Position numbers and translations under genes: made by a program. A stretch of 64,000 nucleotides of DNA. Origin: Henningerozyma blattae CBS 6284 (taxonomy: Eukaryota; Ascomycota; Saccharomycetes; Saccharomycetales; Saccharomycetaceae). Location: contig NC_020189.1 of the NCBI RefSeq assembly GCF_000315915.1, forward strand, positions 868,001-932,000. Direction: 5' to 3'. The notes beneath the pieces are model-generated. The model was not told the origin of the DNA, searched no databases, and was given only the letters and a program-made list of their open reading frames with translations. Each line of letters opens with the position of its first letter. The first letter of the stretch is position 1. This document shows positions 10,440 to 20,028 of the stretch, piece by piece.

Positions 10440-11150
10440 ACACATTCTAAATTGGACAGATCTTGGAGGAATGACTAAAATTCTTCATATGGTTTTACTA
10501 AGTCCATATGACTCATGTAATGACCAACCATGAGTATGATATCCCTCAACTCAGGGACTCGAAGATTTGGTTCAAGTATTACTAACTCAATCATCAACCG
10601 ATAAACTACAAGTCATGTACTTGAAGGGGAAAGTCTGATGTGAGTGGTAAAAATGATAAGCAAGTTCTAAATTAGATCTTACGGTAACTTCACCGATGAT
10701 TTTCATTTCTAGTAATTTTCTAGGCAGATAGACGATTTTAACAAAGAAAAAGTCCAACTTTAAGGTTTTCTAAACAGAGGACCAAATTAAGATGAACAGA
10801 ATTTTACTGTTAAAGAACTCAAAATCATCTGAGGTTTTGGCAGATACAAGACGGTCATACTTTAGTACTAATGTATCTAAAAAAAATCTTATATTATTCT
10901 GACAAGACTCCAATACCCCCTCAGGATTCCAACAATGTCTAAAACATGGGTAATGTATGAAAGTAATGAAGGTACAAGAGTTGTTGATATAATACCAACT
11001 GTCAATAGACCTACGATAATGTTAGCATTGTATTATAAGTGTCAAGCAATCTGCTGCACGTTTGTATGTGACCAAGTTGAAAAAAAACAAAATGTGGATA
11101 AATTAATGATGGTATTAATTTTTTTTAGTAAGAAATGATGAAGAGGTACA
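10440..11150 (+). pseudogene. RPN5: Decayed C-terminal fragment of RPN5 (26S proteasome lid subunit)
   Basis: No long frame survives, but one frame (codon starts 10498, 10567, 10756, 10831, 10855, all in register) reads as the C-terminal part of Rpn5 interrupted by stops: LSPY..CND at 10498, LEDLVQVL at about 10558, NFKVF at 10756, SEVLADT at 10828, SYFS..V at 10855. A shifted frame continues with VNRP at 11001 and NVDKL at 11091, and a third with EMMK at 11132. These follow the order LSPY..ND, ESLVKLF, NLRVI, NELLDLT, TYIS..V, VNRP, NVDEL, KEEIM recalled from S. cerevisiae Rpn5, with similar spacing until an extra roughly 100 bases before VNRP. The N-terminal 60% is absent. RPN5 (YDL147W) is not a neighbour of VPS60 in S. 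cerevisiae, so this looks like an ectopic partial copy. The comparison was done by eye from memory. Confidence 0.6.
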
Positions 11151-11185
11151 TATCATATTTATAAGGTGAACTTTGAATTACATGG

Positions 11186-11515
11186 TTATGAAGTATGATA
11201 CTTTGTCAAGATTGGTTGAAATAATTTAATTGATAAATATTGCGGTTTGTCTTTCTTAAATGATAAAAACGTATTGAAGTCCACTGGAATTTTTACATTT
11301 GCAAAATCTAGGGTTGTAAAATACTTTGCTAAATTTTGTACTTCTCTAGGGAGCAGGGCTTCTACTAATTCCAATTCATTCTTTTTTTGCTTTTTATTCT
11401 TATTCTGCTCTATTGTTATCTTCTCGGTCAAATTCTCCGTCAGTTTTTCCAAAATCATGCAAAGAGACACATACTTGTTCTTTATAGAGTACTTCACCTC
11501 TGGCATTTCCACCAT
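11186..11515 (-). pseudogene. Short reading frame after the retroviral-type protease
   Basis: This 109-codon frame overlaps the end of the protease frame in a different register. The later part (VEALLPREVQNLAKYFTTLD) resembles the linker between protease and reverse transcriptase in Ty3-type elements, but the catalytic reverse transcriptase is absent. It is probably just what is left of the start of pol. Confidence 0.35.
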
Positions 11516-11987
11516 TGCTATCCATAATAGTTGTTTTTTCTTTATCGAATTTTAAATTTAGGTTGTTTTCTTTGAGCCACGATGCTCCTAGGATTAATCC
11601 TGAGAATGCCGGGTTTTCATCTATTATGAAGGCATTTATACCATAACTGGCACGCCCTATTTGCATTTTAGGTATCCATATTTGGCTACGACAAGTATGT
11701 GTCTTTCCCCCAATTGATATTTGGATGGGTTTGATTAAGTTGCTCCAGTGCTCTGTCCATAGTTTAGGAAAGTTTAATGCTACATCTTTTTGAATTATAT
11801 TAATAGGCACTCCCGAATCTATTATGGTCTCCACAATGATCCTATCTTCGATTAGACCTTCAGTTTTAATAATAGTAATCCCATGAGTTGTCTCTTTGTG
11901 TGTGATCAGCACCTCATAGATGTGTTCTGGCAACTCTTTCCCCATGTTTCCAATTTCATTCTTTTTTTTACTACTTATTGTACACAC
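11400..11987 (-). pseudogene. Ty3/gypsy-type retropepsin fragment
   Basis: The frame has no good ATG at its start (it opens from a GTG at 11987; the first ATG is 14 codons in). It contains a recognisable retropepsin: TIIDSGVPINII (catalytic Asp of the D-S/T-G motif), a beta-rich middle, and LILGASWLKENN near the end, equivalent to the conserved ILG-x-x-W/F-L box. It is offset from the gag frame by one base at a run of six C (about 11996-12001). It may once have been expressed with gag as a polyprotein. Confidence 0.55.
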
Positions 11988-12073
11988 ATTATAAAGGGGG
12001 GTTGCTTTTGGTTGTTAACTGTTTCCGAGCTTGTTGGTGGTATTCAGTTATTAATGGGTCTAACTTGCAGAGA

Positions 12074-13003
12074 TCATCTTCCACAGGTTATACACCAGTT
12101 ATTCAAGGTTATAATTCGAAAATAATCGTTGCTCCAGGTTCTAAGCGGAATGGTGGTTTTGTGAGCACCTGGGTTTTTTGTTTGTTTCTTTCCCAGCCTC
12201 ATGGATGATCTTTCCATGATTTTGCTATGAAACATCCATTCGGTGTAATTTAAATCCCACATTTCTTCTAATGTTAAGAAAGGTAGATTCGGTTTACCGT
12301 TTTATTCATTGGCTCTCTTTATGGCTTCAAGGACTTGTTTTGTGTCCTCGTCCTTAGCCATCGATATGTCTTTTCCAAGTAGATGTTCCTGTTCACTTTG
12401 TGACTTGATCAACAACTGGGTGAGTTCCGTTAGCATTTCAGGCCAATTTTTATACCAGTCGTGTTGCTTGCTTAGATCTATTCCACCTAAAGTTGATAAT
12501 CTTTTTGGAAGGTGGAACTTCTTTTTAAATACATCTGATTTAAACTGATGATCAAATTGGTCTCGAATTTTCCATGGTAAAGTACTCAATTGTAATAAAC
12601 CTATTCCCCTAGGTGTTCTAGCCATTGTTATTGCCAATTCTGAATATGAATCAGCATTACTCATTGAAGCTGAATACTTTCCGAGTTCGATTGCTTTTGT
12701 TAACGTTTCTCTAAAGTTTATCGCTAGATCCGACCATTTAACGAAAGTAATTGTGAATTGTTCGATGAGGACATCTGGATCTCCGGTTATCCCTACAAGT
12801 TTTTTTAAGCTGTAAGTGGTTGGGCCGATGTATTTTATAAAAGTTTTCGCAATTTTCTTTCTGGACCACCCTTTTCCTTCCTTGTTAAATTCTCTTAGGA
12901 AGTCTTGAATAAATTTGGTGGCTCTTGACCCTACTTTAAACTCGTTTAGATTCTTCAATTCTCCAGGCTGGTTGTTCCTTTTCCTCACTTCTATAATTTC
13001 CAT
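12074..13003 (-). pseudogene. Retrotransposon gag (capsid) fragment with in-frame stops
   Basis: From the ATG at 13003 the frame encodes 233 mostly helical, basic residues with the look of a Ty3-type capsid. It meets a TAA at 12302-12304, then continues in the same frame for 75 codons to a TGA at 12074-12076. The last residues (NWCITCGR) look like the first half of a CCHC zinc knuckle whose His and last Cys are lost. Another in-frame TGA follows at 12044-12046. No function is claimed; the intact 233-codon frame could be chance survival or a retained capsid-like protein. Confidence 0.5.
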
Positions 13004-13110
13004 CAGTGTAATCCCGAAAAGGTTTCAATGAAATTACTCCATATGCTTCTGGTGAAAGCATGCTACCTTCGTTCCACCTGTTAACTTCATTCAGTTTCAC
13101 TTCGTCTGCC

Positions 13111-14278
13111 ACCTACTTCACTTCGATATAGTCTTCACTTTCGAGTAACTGTTTGTAAGGATTTTTATTTTCGCTTGTTCTCTATCAACAATTATTACGC
13201 CTTCTATCTTCGATAGTCACTTGCACTAATTCCTGAGTGATGTTATAAATTTTTTGCTATCTTATTGATAAATGCAAATAACTTAATAGATTATTTGATA
13301 ATTGAATGAATAGTTCCGTATTTCAAATTAATGATACTTAATAATCTAAATAACAGTATAAAAGAATAACTGATGATAATAAAAATAATAAAAATTAAAA
13401 TAACAATAAAATAAAATTAAAGGCAGTGATAAAAGATAACAAATAAAAGATAAAATTATTTCTTTCGGTATTTAGTTTCGTATATCCTGCTGTTCTGTGC
13501 TTTTCTTATTGATGATAACTTTCTTCTCTCTATTCTCTCATTCTTTTGCACTTAACTTTATTCACATCTTCCTGCTCATTGAAAAATATACGGAATGTAA
13601 AAATTTTCGCTAGCAGCACAGACTAGCTACGCGACAAGTGATAACAACAATGAAGTCTTTAACTTAAAGGACTATATATTTTGATTGGTATGTACTGTGA
13701 TTAGATAAATAATATATAATAATATTAGTTTCCAGATTTTCAGACCACTCTTTGTTGATACTTTTTGTTTCTTTCTTTTCTCTATATATTTTGGCTAAAG
13801 TGAAAACTTTTCGTATTTGTGTTTATATATTGTTATAGATCTCGTCTCATCTGAATAGAAAGTCATCACATATCTTCAAAATTCACTGCCCAACATATTT
13901 TTGCTTCGTCCGGCCACGTGACACACCAGAAACTCCTCAAATGTAACAATTTTAAGCTTTGCTACTCCCAGTGGTATATCTTTTTGGCTGCTAGTTTAAT
14001 ACCAAGTGTTTATTAAACTATACAACTATATACCTGAGCCTATGTAAGTTAAATATTATTATTATTACGTTCCGATTTGTTCACTATACACTTCCAACTT
14101 TTGTATTTCGTTCTTTTTGTTTTCTAGTTCTTACTTCTTTGCTCTACCCTAACCATCTAGTTTATTCCTTTTAGCTTTAGACTTTTAAATAGAATTTATG
14201 TTCATTCCTTTATCATGTGATCTTGCTTTATACACGTGACTAAGGTAGCTTACACTACGTGACATCAAAAAGTAAAAA
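13111..14278. other. Non-coding spacer between the gag relic and tRNA-Gly
   Basis: AT-rich DNA with no gene that I can support. The 5' LTR of the Ty3-type relic would be expected here, but I see no repeat of it elsewhere in the window. Two E-boxes occur: CACGTG at about 13915 and at 14233-14238, the latter 41 bases from the tRNA-Gly 3' end. Confidence 0.4.
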
Positions 14279-14349
14279 TGCGCAAGCCCGGAATCGAACC
14301 GGGGGCCCAACGATGGCAACGTTGGATTTTACCACTAAACCACTTGCGC
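14279..14349 (-). tRNA. tRNA-Gly(GCC)
   Basis: The reverse strand gives a 71-base tRNA with a closed acceptor stem (GCGCAAG/CTTGCGC), the anticodon GCC in a normal anticodon loop, the TTC loop sequence GGTTCGATTCC, and discriminator A. No intron. As I recall it, the sequence is identical to the S. cerevisiae gene. An oligo-T terminator follows on the - strand. It lies only 4 bases from the next tRNA gene. Confidence 0.97.
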
Positions 14350-14353
14350 TGAC

Positions 14354-14426
14354 TGGACGAGTCCGGAGTCGAACCGAAGACCTCTCCCATGCTAAGGGAG
14401 CGCGCTACCAACTACGCCACACGCCC
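14354..14426 (-). tRNA. tRNA-Ala(AGC)
   Basis: A 73-base tRNA with the alanine identity pair G3-U70 in the acceptor stem (GGGCGTG/GACTCGTCC region), anticodon AGC, TTC loop GGTTCGACTCC and discriminator A. No intron. It lies directly upstream of tRNA-Gly on the same strand. Four bases separate the two genes, too few for a normal oligo-T terminator between them, so dimeric transcription is possible. Confidence 0.96.
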
Positions 14427-14960
14427 ATATATTTCTTGTTTGTTGTTGCAGACGAGATTGACTTTATACTCATCTACAAGTTGCTAACTAGAAATTATAC
14501 ATAACACTGAGCAACTGCTAGTTGCATACCTGTGAATATCGGTTCGATGCATAATCTCTACTAGTTAGCCAGCATTACTTAAACTGTGCACTCCTACCCT
14601 TGTAAGTAAGTTTACAAACAGTCCAATTAAAGTAAAATGGGAAAGCTGGCGTTGACCTTTGAAAAGTATTTAAAGACCAGCTTTTCGAGACTTAAGACAT
14701 AAATTTATAGTTCTTTCATATAGTTATTTAGTTTAAAAAGAACAACAATTATATTCGTAAGTTCGAAGTATTAACTGGTGTTAAGTTAATAAGATTGTTA
14801 AGTTTAGTTTTGGTAATTACTATTTAAGTGTATCGTACTCCTAAGTTGGTTTACAACATTGTTTTATAATATTAGAATAATAGGATAAGGGTGGTATTTC
14901 AGAGTTCAGATGGTACTGAGATTAGTAGTTCCAGATTGTATTACACAAGATTATTGTATC
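14427..14960. other. Spacer between tRNA-Ala(AGC) and the LTR
   Basis: No gene. The Ty4-like LTR starts about 535 bases upstream of the tRNA-Ala transcription start, within the usual range for Pol III-directed integration of Ty1/Ty4-type elements. Confidence 0.5.
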
Positions 14961-15199
14961 TGCTGGAATATGATTATATCATTTTCTATGAAGTGGTAAA
15001 ATACTTTATCACGTGACTTATTGTTTAAAATGTGTTTTTCTGTTCATATCGAAAAACACTATTTAAGAAATATATTCATTTTAGTTATAGTATTTACTAT
15101 ATATTTCTAAATAAAGTAATCGTCTTTACATCTTAAACACTGTATAACAATGTCTAACTCTCTTGAATCCCGGTAAAATGATATAATCATATTCCAGCA
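14961..15199 (-). repeat. 3' LTR of the Ty4-like element, 239 bp
   Basis: The sequence starts TGCTGGAATATG and ends CATATTCCAGCA, i.e. TG...CA termini. Its first and last 25 bases are perfect inverted complements (14961-14985 against 15175-15199). On the - strand it directly follows a purine run, as expected for the 3' LTR of a - strand element. It contains an E-box (CACGTG, 15010-15015). The flanking five bases (GTATC at left, TACCC at right) are not duplicates, as expected when the other LTR is elsewhere. Confidence 0.8.
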
Positions 15200-15210
15200 T
15201 ACCCTCTTAA
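15200..15210 (-). promoter_or_regulatory. Polypurine tract of the Ty4-like element
   Basis: On the - strand the bases immediately before the LTR TG are TTAAGAGGGTA. A purine run touching the 3' LTR is the plus-strand primer site of LTR elements. It confirms the orientation of the element. Confidence 0.6.
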
Positions 15211-15239
15211 CAAACTTTTTATCATTACATACACGATCT

Positions 15240-15674
15240 TTACATCTTGCGAACTCCCTCTTCAGTCTCCACAAGGTTGGTCAATGGTAGTAAGTTTTGT
15301 GGAGTAATGTTACCTTCTATGATTTTACTTAGGTTCTTGAAATCAGTTGGACTGACCGGTTTTGTTAATGGATCGGCTACATTCTCCAATCCATCAATTT
15401 TTCTTAGAAAGGTGGACTTGTCCTTTAGTCTTTCTTTTAAACGACCAATTCTGATTCCAAGGAACTTTGTTCTACCTCCAATATATGGTTTTTTAAGCCA
15501 TTCTATTCCAGGTTTAGAATCCGTAATAATATTAATTTTAAAATTTTTCTTAAATAATTTTTCTAACTTGAACTTTAAATGTAGAGCTAGTTTTTCACCT
15601 TTGTTTAGAGCATCTAATTCACATTCTGCCGAAGAGTCACAAACAATTGATGATTTGTTTGAAAACCCAAACAT
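15240..15674 (-). pseudogene. Ty1/copia RNase H fragment, C-terminus of Pol
   Basis: A 144-codon frame with RNase H features of copia elements: SSAECELDAL (the SSxEAExxA-like box), NIITDSKPG (catalytic Asp), RTKFLGIRIGRLKERL and the terminal VADPLTKPVS box. It ends with a stop 41 bases before the LTR. The first RNase H strand and the link to reverse transcriptase continue upstream to about 15830 in other frames, so the reading frame is broken. Confidence 0.8.
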
Positions 15675-15794
15675 AAATGTGTTTCCAAACCATATTATAC
15701 CCCCAATTCTTGATTTTACATCATATTCTGATCCTAATGAAGCATCAGTTGATTACTGTGATCTCATCAGGCTGTTTCTTTTCTCTTTTCATTA

Positions 15795-16505
15795 CTACAT
15801 TGAGATCTACTTTTCACATAAGTATATTTAATTAAATCTATTAACAGCTTTAATTACTTTAACATGTGGATATAATGCAAATCTGGTAATCTTGCTAACT
15901 GCAAACTCCAGATCCAGCCTACCTCTTGTTCTTAAGTAGTTTAGCTTTCCAATAGATTTTTGTATATACTTAACCTTCTCTTTGTATTCAGTCTTATTCA
16001 TTAGAAGTGTATCTTCATTTGGATTTAAATTATATTCACTAAAGTGAGGTGTTAAATCTTTCTTTTGTTCTGTTGTTAAGTTATTCTCATATTCTTTCAG
16101 TTTTAGTATGGAAAATCATTATAAATTTGTCAATGTATGATTTCATACTCAATGTAATTATTCCTTTATTCAAGTCATATTTCAAGTCTATACCTAAAAT
16201 ATCTGTTTCTAATTGTTTTCTTCATTCATTATTACAATAGCTTTATTTCAAATGTATTCTTAAACATTTCTATTATCTCATCCAGATCTTCTTCAGTATC
16301 TGCGGCTAAAACACAATCATCCACATACGCTGCTATACGTTTATTGCCATCCGAAGATACAAACAATCCTGGAGCAAACTCCGTATCATAAAAATCATGA
16401 GAATTCATAAATTCTCTTAATGTTTCATTCCAATTTTTTGGACTTTGCTTCAAGCCATAAAGAGCTTTCTTTAGTGGCGTATACATCCTCTTATCTGATG
16501 GATGG
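15795..16505 (-). pseudogene. Reverse transcriptase segment, left copy
   Basis: This block is closely similar to 16650-17380 but differs by many substitutions and small indels. It encodes the palm and connection of a copia-type reverse transcriptase; the best open part (16232-16486) carries YVDD, the catalytic motif, and YTPLKKALYGLKQSPKNWNE. Frameshifts separate it from the RNase H frame. Similarity to the right copy stops abruptly at about 16505. Confidence 0.75.
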
Positions 16506-16629
16506 TTAATATTCAGCTAATATAACTAATAGGGTCCTATCCACCCAAGACTTTGTTTTCACTGGAGGAGCTTATGAACCTAAAAATATACCTAAACGTT
16601 AATGAAGATATATTTTTCATAATGTCAGT
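16506..16629. other. Unexplained segment between two reverse transcriptase copies
   Basis: About 124 bases joining the left reverse transcriptase copy to the assembly gap. It does not resemble the adjacent reverse transcriptase sequence of the right copy, or any other part of the window I could match. It could be a junction to another element or unrelated DNA at a misjoin. Confidence 0.4.
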
Positions 16630-16649
16630 NNNNNNNNNNNNNNNNNNNN
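16630..16649. other. Assembly gap (20 N)
   Basis: Twenty consecutive N inside the retrotransposon. Sequence on both sides belongs to copies of the same reverse transcriptase region, so the true length and structure here are unknown. Confidence 0.99.
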
Positions 16650-17572
16650 TACTTACATTGAGATCTCTTTTCTACATAAGTTATATTTAATTAATACTAT
16701 CAACAGCTTTAATTACTTTAGTCATGTGCATAAAAATGCAAATCTGGCAATCTTGCTAACTGCAAATTCCAGATCCAGCCTACCTCTTGTTCTTAAGTAG
16801 TTTGGCATTCCAATATATTTTTGTATATACTTAACCTTCTCTTTGTATTCAGTCTTATTCATTAGTAGTGTATCTTCATTTGGATTTAAATTATATTCAT
16901 TAAAGTGAGGTGTTAAATCTTTCTTTTGTTCTGTCGTTAAGTTATTCTCATATTCTTTCAGTTTTAGTAGTGGAAAATCATTATTAAATTTGTCAATGTA
17001 TGACTTCATGCTTAATGTTATTATTCCTTTGTTCATTTCATAGAATAAATCGATTCCTAAGATATCTGTTTCTATATACCATGTTCATTCATAATCCCAA
17101 TAACTTTTAATTCAAAAGTATTCTTCAACATTGTTATCATATCATCCAAATGTTGTTCTGTATTTGCTGCTAATACACAATCATCCACATACGCTGCTAT
17201 AAGTTTATTGCCATCCGAAGATACAAACAATCCTGGAGCAAACTCCGTATCATAAAAATCATGAGAATTCATAAATTCTCTTAATGTTTCATTCCAATTT
17301 TTTTGGACTTTGCTTCAAGCCATAAAGAGCTTTCTTTAGTGGCGTATACATCCTCTTAGCTGATGGATGGTTAATATATAACTCCTCATCTAGAGTAGCG
17401 TATGGAAAGCATGACTGATGTCTGCAGTTCGAATGTGTAATTGCTTATTATTAACAACAGATAATAGAACTTTAAGACTATCAAGACTTAAGATAGCGGA
17501 GTCAGTATTACCGTAAGACTCTTGATTCTGTAAAATCACCACGAGCACAATACCTTGCCTTACATGTCCCAT
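16650..17572 (-). pseudogene. Reverse transcriptase segment, right copy, frameshifted
   Basis: Three open pieces in different frames make up the right copy: 17390-17572 (fingers, with SDSAILSLDSLKVLL-like sequence and QLHIRTADISHAF), 17072-17272 (palm with YVDD) and 16722-17036 (thumb/connection with RTRGRLDLEFAVSKIARF). The chain is collinear with the start of reverse transcriptase in the large upstream frame, so frameshifts near 17520, 17300 and 17050 inactivate it. Confidence 0.75.
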
Positions 17573-20028
17573 CTCGTTTAACAGTGAATACTATAACTGT
17601 AGAGATTATCTTATTTTGGGGAATAGCTGATTTGGGTAAGCGAATATCAGGGTCATAAACCCCCATCTTAACCAAGTTTTCAACTTCCTTCTTGAATGAC
17701 TTGATAAATCTCTCTCTTTGTTTTAAATTTTTATTATTTGTTATGGCTTCTTTATAGTAAATCGATCTTATTTTATTTTGCCAGTTGGTACGTGGTAAAA
17801 TACGACGTACTTTTCGCAAACGAGGTTTTTTTGATGTAGGATGTATTATAGGTGGCATTACAGGACCAGACTTCCTTTCTTGTAGATAAGTTGGTATTCT
17901 ATGATTAGGTTTTCCTCTAGTACTATTATTTCTGTGACCAACTAAATATTGTAAATTTTTCTTGGAGAATGATAATCTGGATGAGCTAGTTTCTATAATA
18001 TTATTATTTGATGTACTATCTGTTTCCTCATCCTGTACATCAACTTCTTCTCTGGTTCTTTTATACATATTATCTCTTTCATTAACTGTTATTGTACTAC
18101 TATCTGGTTCAATTTCTGATCTACTTTCACTGTCCTCATTGAAATTATCAATACTATCTTCAATAATAGATGCGTTATCTGATTCTCTATTAGCATTAAT
18201 TATGTCATTATGATGTGTTTCAGTTATATTTTCATTCTCATGTTCTGATGTTATTGGAATGCTTGAATATGGGGAAATATCATTTCTTATATCATGATTA
18301 CTCTGTATTACGATCTCTGTATTTGTGATGATGGAACTGTTCTGTTCATCAGTGATTGAGTTATAGTCCTCATTAGATGATAATATATTATTCATCTCAT
18401 CATTTGAATTATTGCAATTATTATAATTATTTTCATTTATTAACATTGAATATTTGTCTTTATTATCATTATTACTGTTGATATCATTATCAATTTTTTC
18501 ATTATTAGTGTCTGTATTCTTAATTTCATTTTCACCGTTAATTGGTGTATTCTCATTGTTCATAAGTTCAATTACATTAGGTTGTTCTAAAATTTCATCT
18601 AAATTAACATTATCAATAAGGTCAGGATCTATATTAGAAGAACAAAAATCACTTTCAATATCCATTATTTCTTCTTCACCATTTTCATTGAGGTCATTTA
18701 ACAACTGTTGTGATACTATCTTATCATCTACCATAATATTATTTATACCTTCAGTATCATTTTCATACTCTTCATCAGGAAATGCTTCATTAATCTCATC
18801 TTCATCAAATTCAAAATTTCTAGTAGAACCTATTTTAGATGTAACATTAGCTTTAAATCGTGCAATAATGGTTTCTTCTGGATTACTCTTCTGTTGCGAA
18901 TTTACTGAATGATCAGGGATTTTAAAGTTTGTAGTGGTAATTACTCTATTTTCCTTAGGTATATAAAAGAAATATCCAAAACTTTGTGGATCTTTTGACA
19001 AAACCACTGCTTGTAAGCTTAGTGCAGCTGTTTTCTTAGATTTATGATTCCATATCGTAGCTGGAGCTCCAAAAGGTAAAAAATTACGTAATATTATCTT
19101 AACAAGTAATTCGAATACTACATTTAATGGTGCATCTTCAGTATTCTTATTATATGCACAACTTCTCACTTCCGCAGATGCCTTAACTGCATAGTGCCAA
19201 AATTTAAGTGGTAATTTAGCTTGAAACAGTAGTGTTCTAGTATCCGTTATAATTGTTCGAATTGCTCTTTCTGCTCTAGCATTAGCCGAGTGATCTTGAG
19301 TTGAGGTAAATCTTAATTGAATTCCTTTTTTCTCAGCTAATTGTTTCAAGTTATTATTGGTAAACTCAGAACCTCTGTCTGTAATAAATTCTTGTATTGC
19401 TACAGTAGGTGGGTGATTTAGTCTTAAGTGAGCCTCTAAAAGTGATATTTTAGAAGATTTTATTATTCTTACTTTTTTATTTGTAATTTCATTTGTATAT
19501 TCTGCAATTATTTGCTTAGTAGGAACCCAAATTGTATGATCCATAATTTTTGTTGGTATTTTATAATTATTGACAGTTAAAAAGTCATATTTTCCAGATT
19601 CAAAACCATATCCAACTATTTCCCATAGTTTGAATGCAGATAAAATTATTGCATCTTCATATGGAGCCAAATATGTAAACATATGGATAATTTTATTATT
19701 ATCACCTCGAATCGGTAGAAATCCATAACCTTCAAAATAAATTGGTTTTTCTTGATCATCATTTCCTACTCCATAATATGATGGACCAGGGTTTCCTTTT
19801 GTTAGGGGAGTAAAGTCAACTAGTTGCTCTTTGAAAAGTGTCATGCTAATTCCTGATGCAGTATCAATAACCACAAAGTCAGAAGTTTTGTCTGATGTAT
19901 TAACCAATCTTACTATATTATTATTATTATTCTCTTTGGTATATTTATTATGATAAGTTTGATATTTTATAGGCAGTTTATTTTTGTATTTTTCCACATT
20001 CATCCTATTGTTGTTCATATTGCCTAAG
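17508..20028 (-). pseudogene. Ty4-like Pol: protease, deleted integrase, linker, start of reverse transcriptase
   Basis: The frame is open from 20078 to 17508; Pol proper begins where the +1 frameshift enters it (GGC at 20024). In order: protease with VVIDTASG as the catalytic motif, the pre-integrase LEAHLRLNHPP box, then directly TDRGSEFTN and later NARAERAIRTI, the second Asp and the Glu of the DDE triad. The HHCC finger's cysteines and the first catalytic Asp are missing, an in-frame deletion of roughly 100 residues. A long Asp/Glu/Asn-rich linker follows, then reverse transcriptase starting near KRDGTCKARYCARGD. The frame stops there and reverse transcriptase continues shifted at 17572. 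Confidence 0.8.

Larger units (their letters stand above)
11186..13110 (-). mobile_element. Degenerate Ty3/gypsy-type gag-protease relic
   Basis: A - strand block reads gag, spacer, aspartic protease and a few pol-proximal residues, with no reverse transcriptase, RNase H or integrase. It has in-frame stops and at least two frame changes. The protease has the catalytic motif as IDSG and the late LILGASWL motif, the Ty3/gypsy style rather than the Ty1/copia style. I found no flanking LTRs. Upstream of the annotated gag ATG (13003) another frame (about 12950-13110) continues gag-like sequence (WNEGSMLSPEAYG), so gag was longer and is frameshifted near 12960-13000. Confidence 0.65.

Noticed and set aside
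15152..15175. Short + strand peptide MSNSLESR inside the LTR, like a Ty1 gag start
   Set aside because: A stop follows directly, and the polypurine tract and RNase H show that the element is on the - strand, so this is coincidence.
17962..18912. Two + strand frames of Ser/Leu/Ile-rich sequence
   Set aside because: They are shadows of the Asn/Asp/Glu-rich linker of the Ty4-like Pol.
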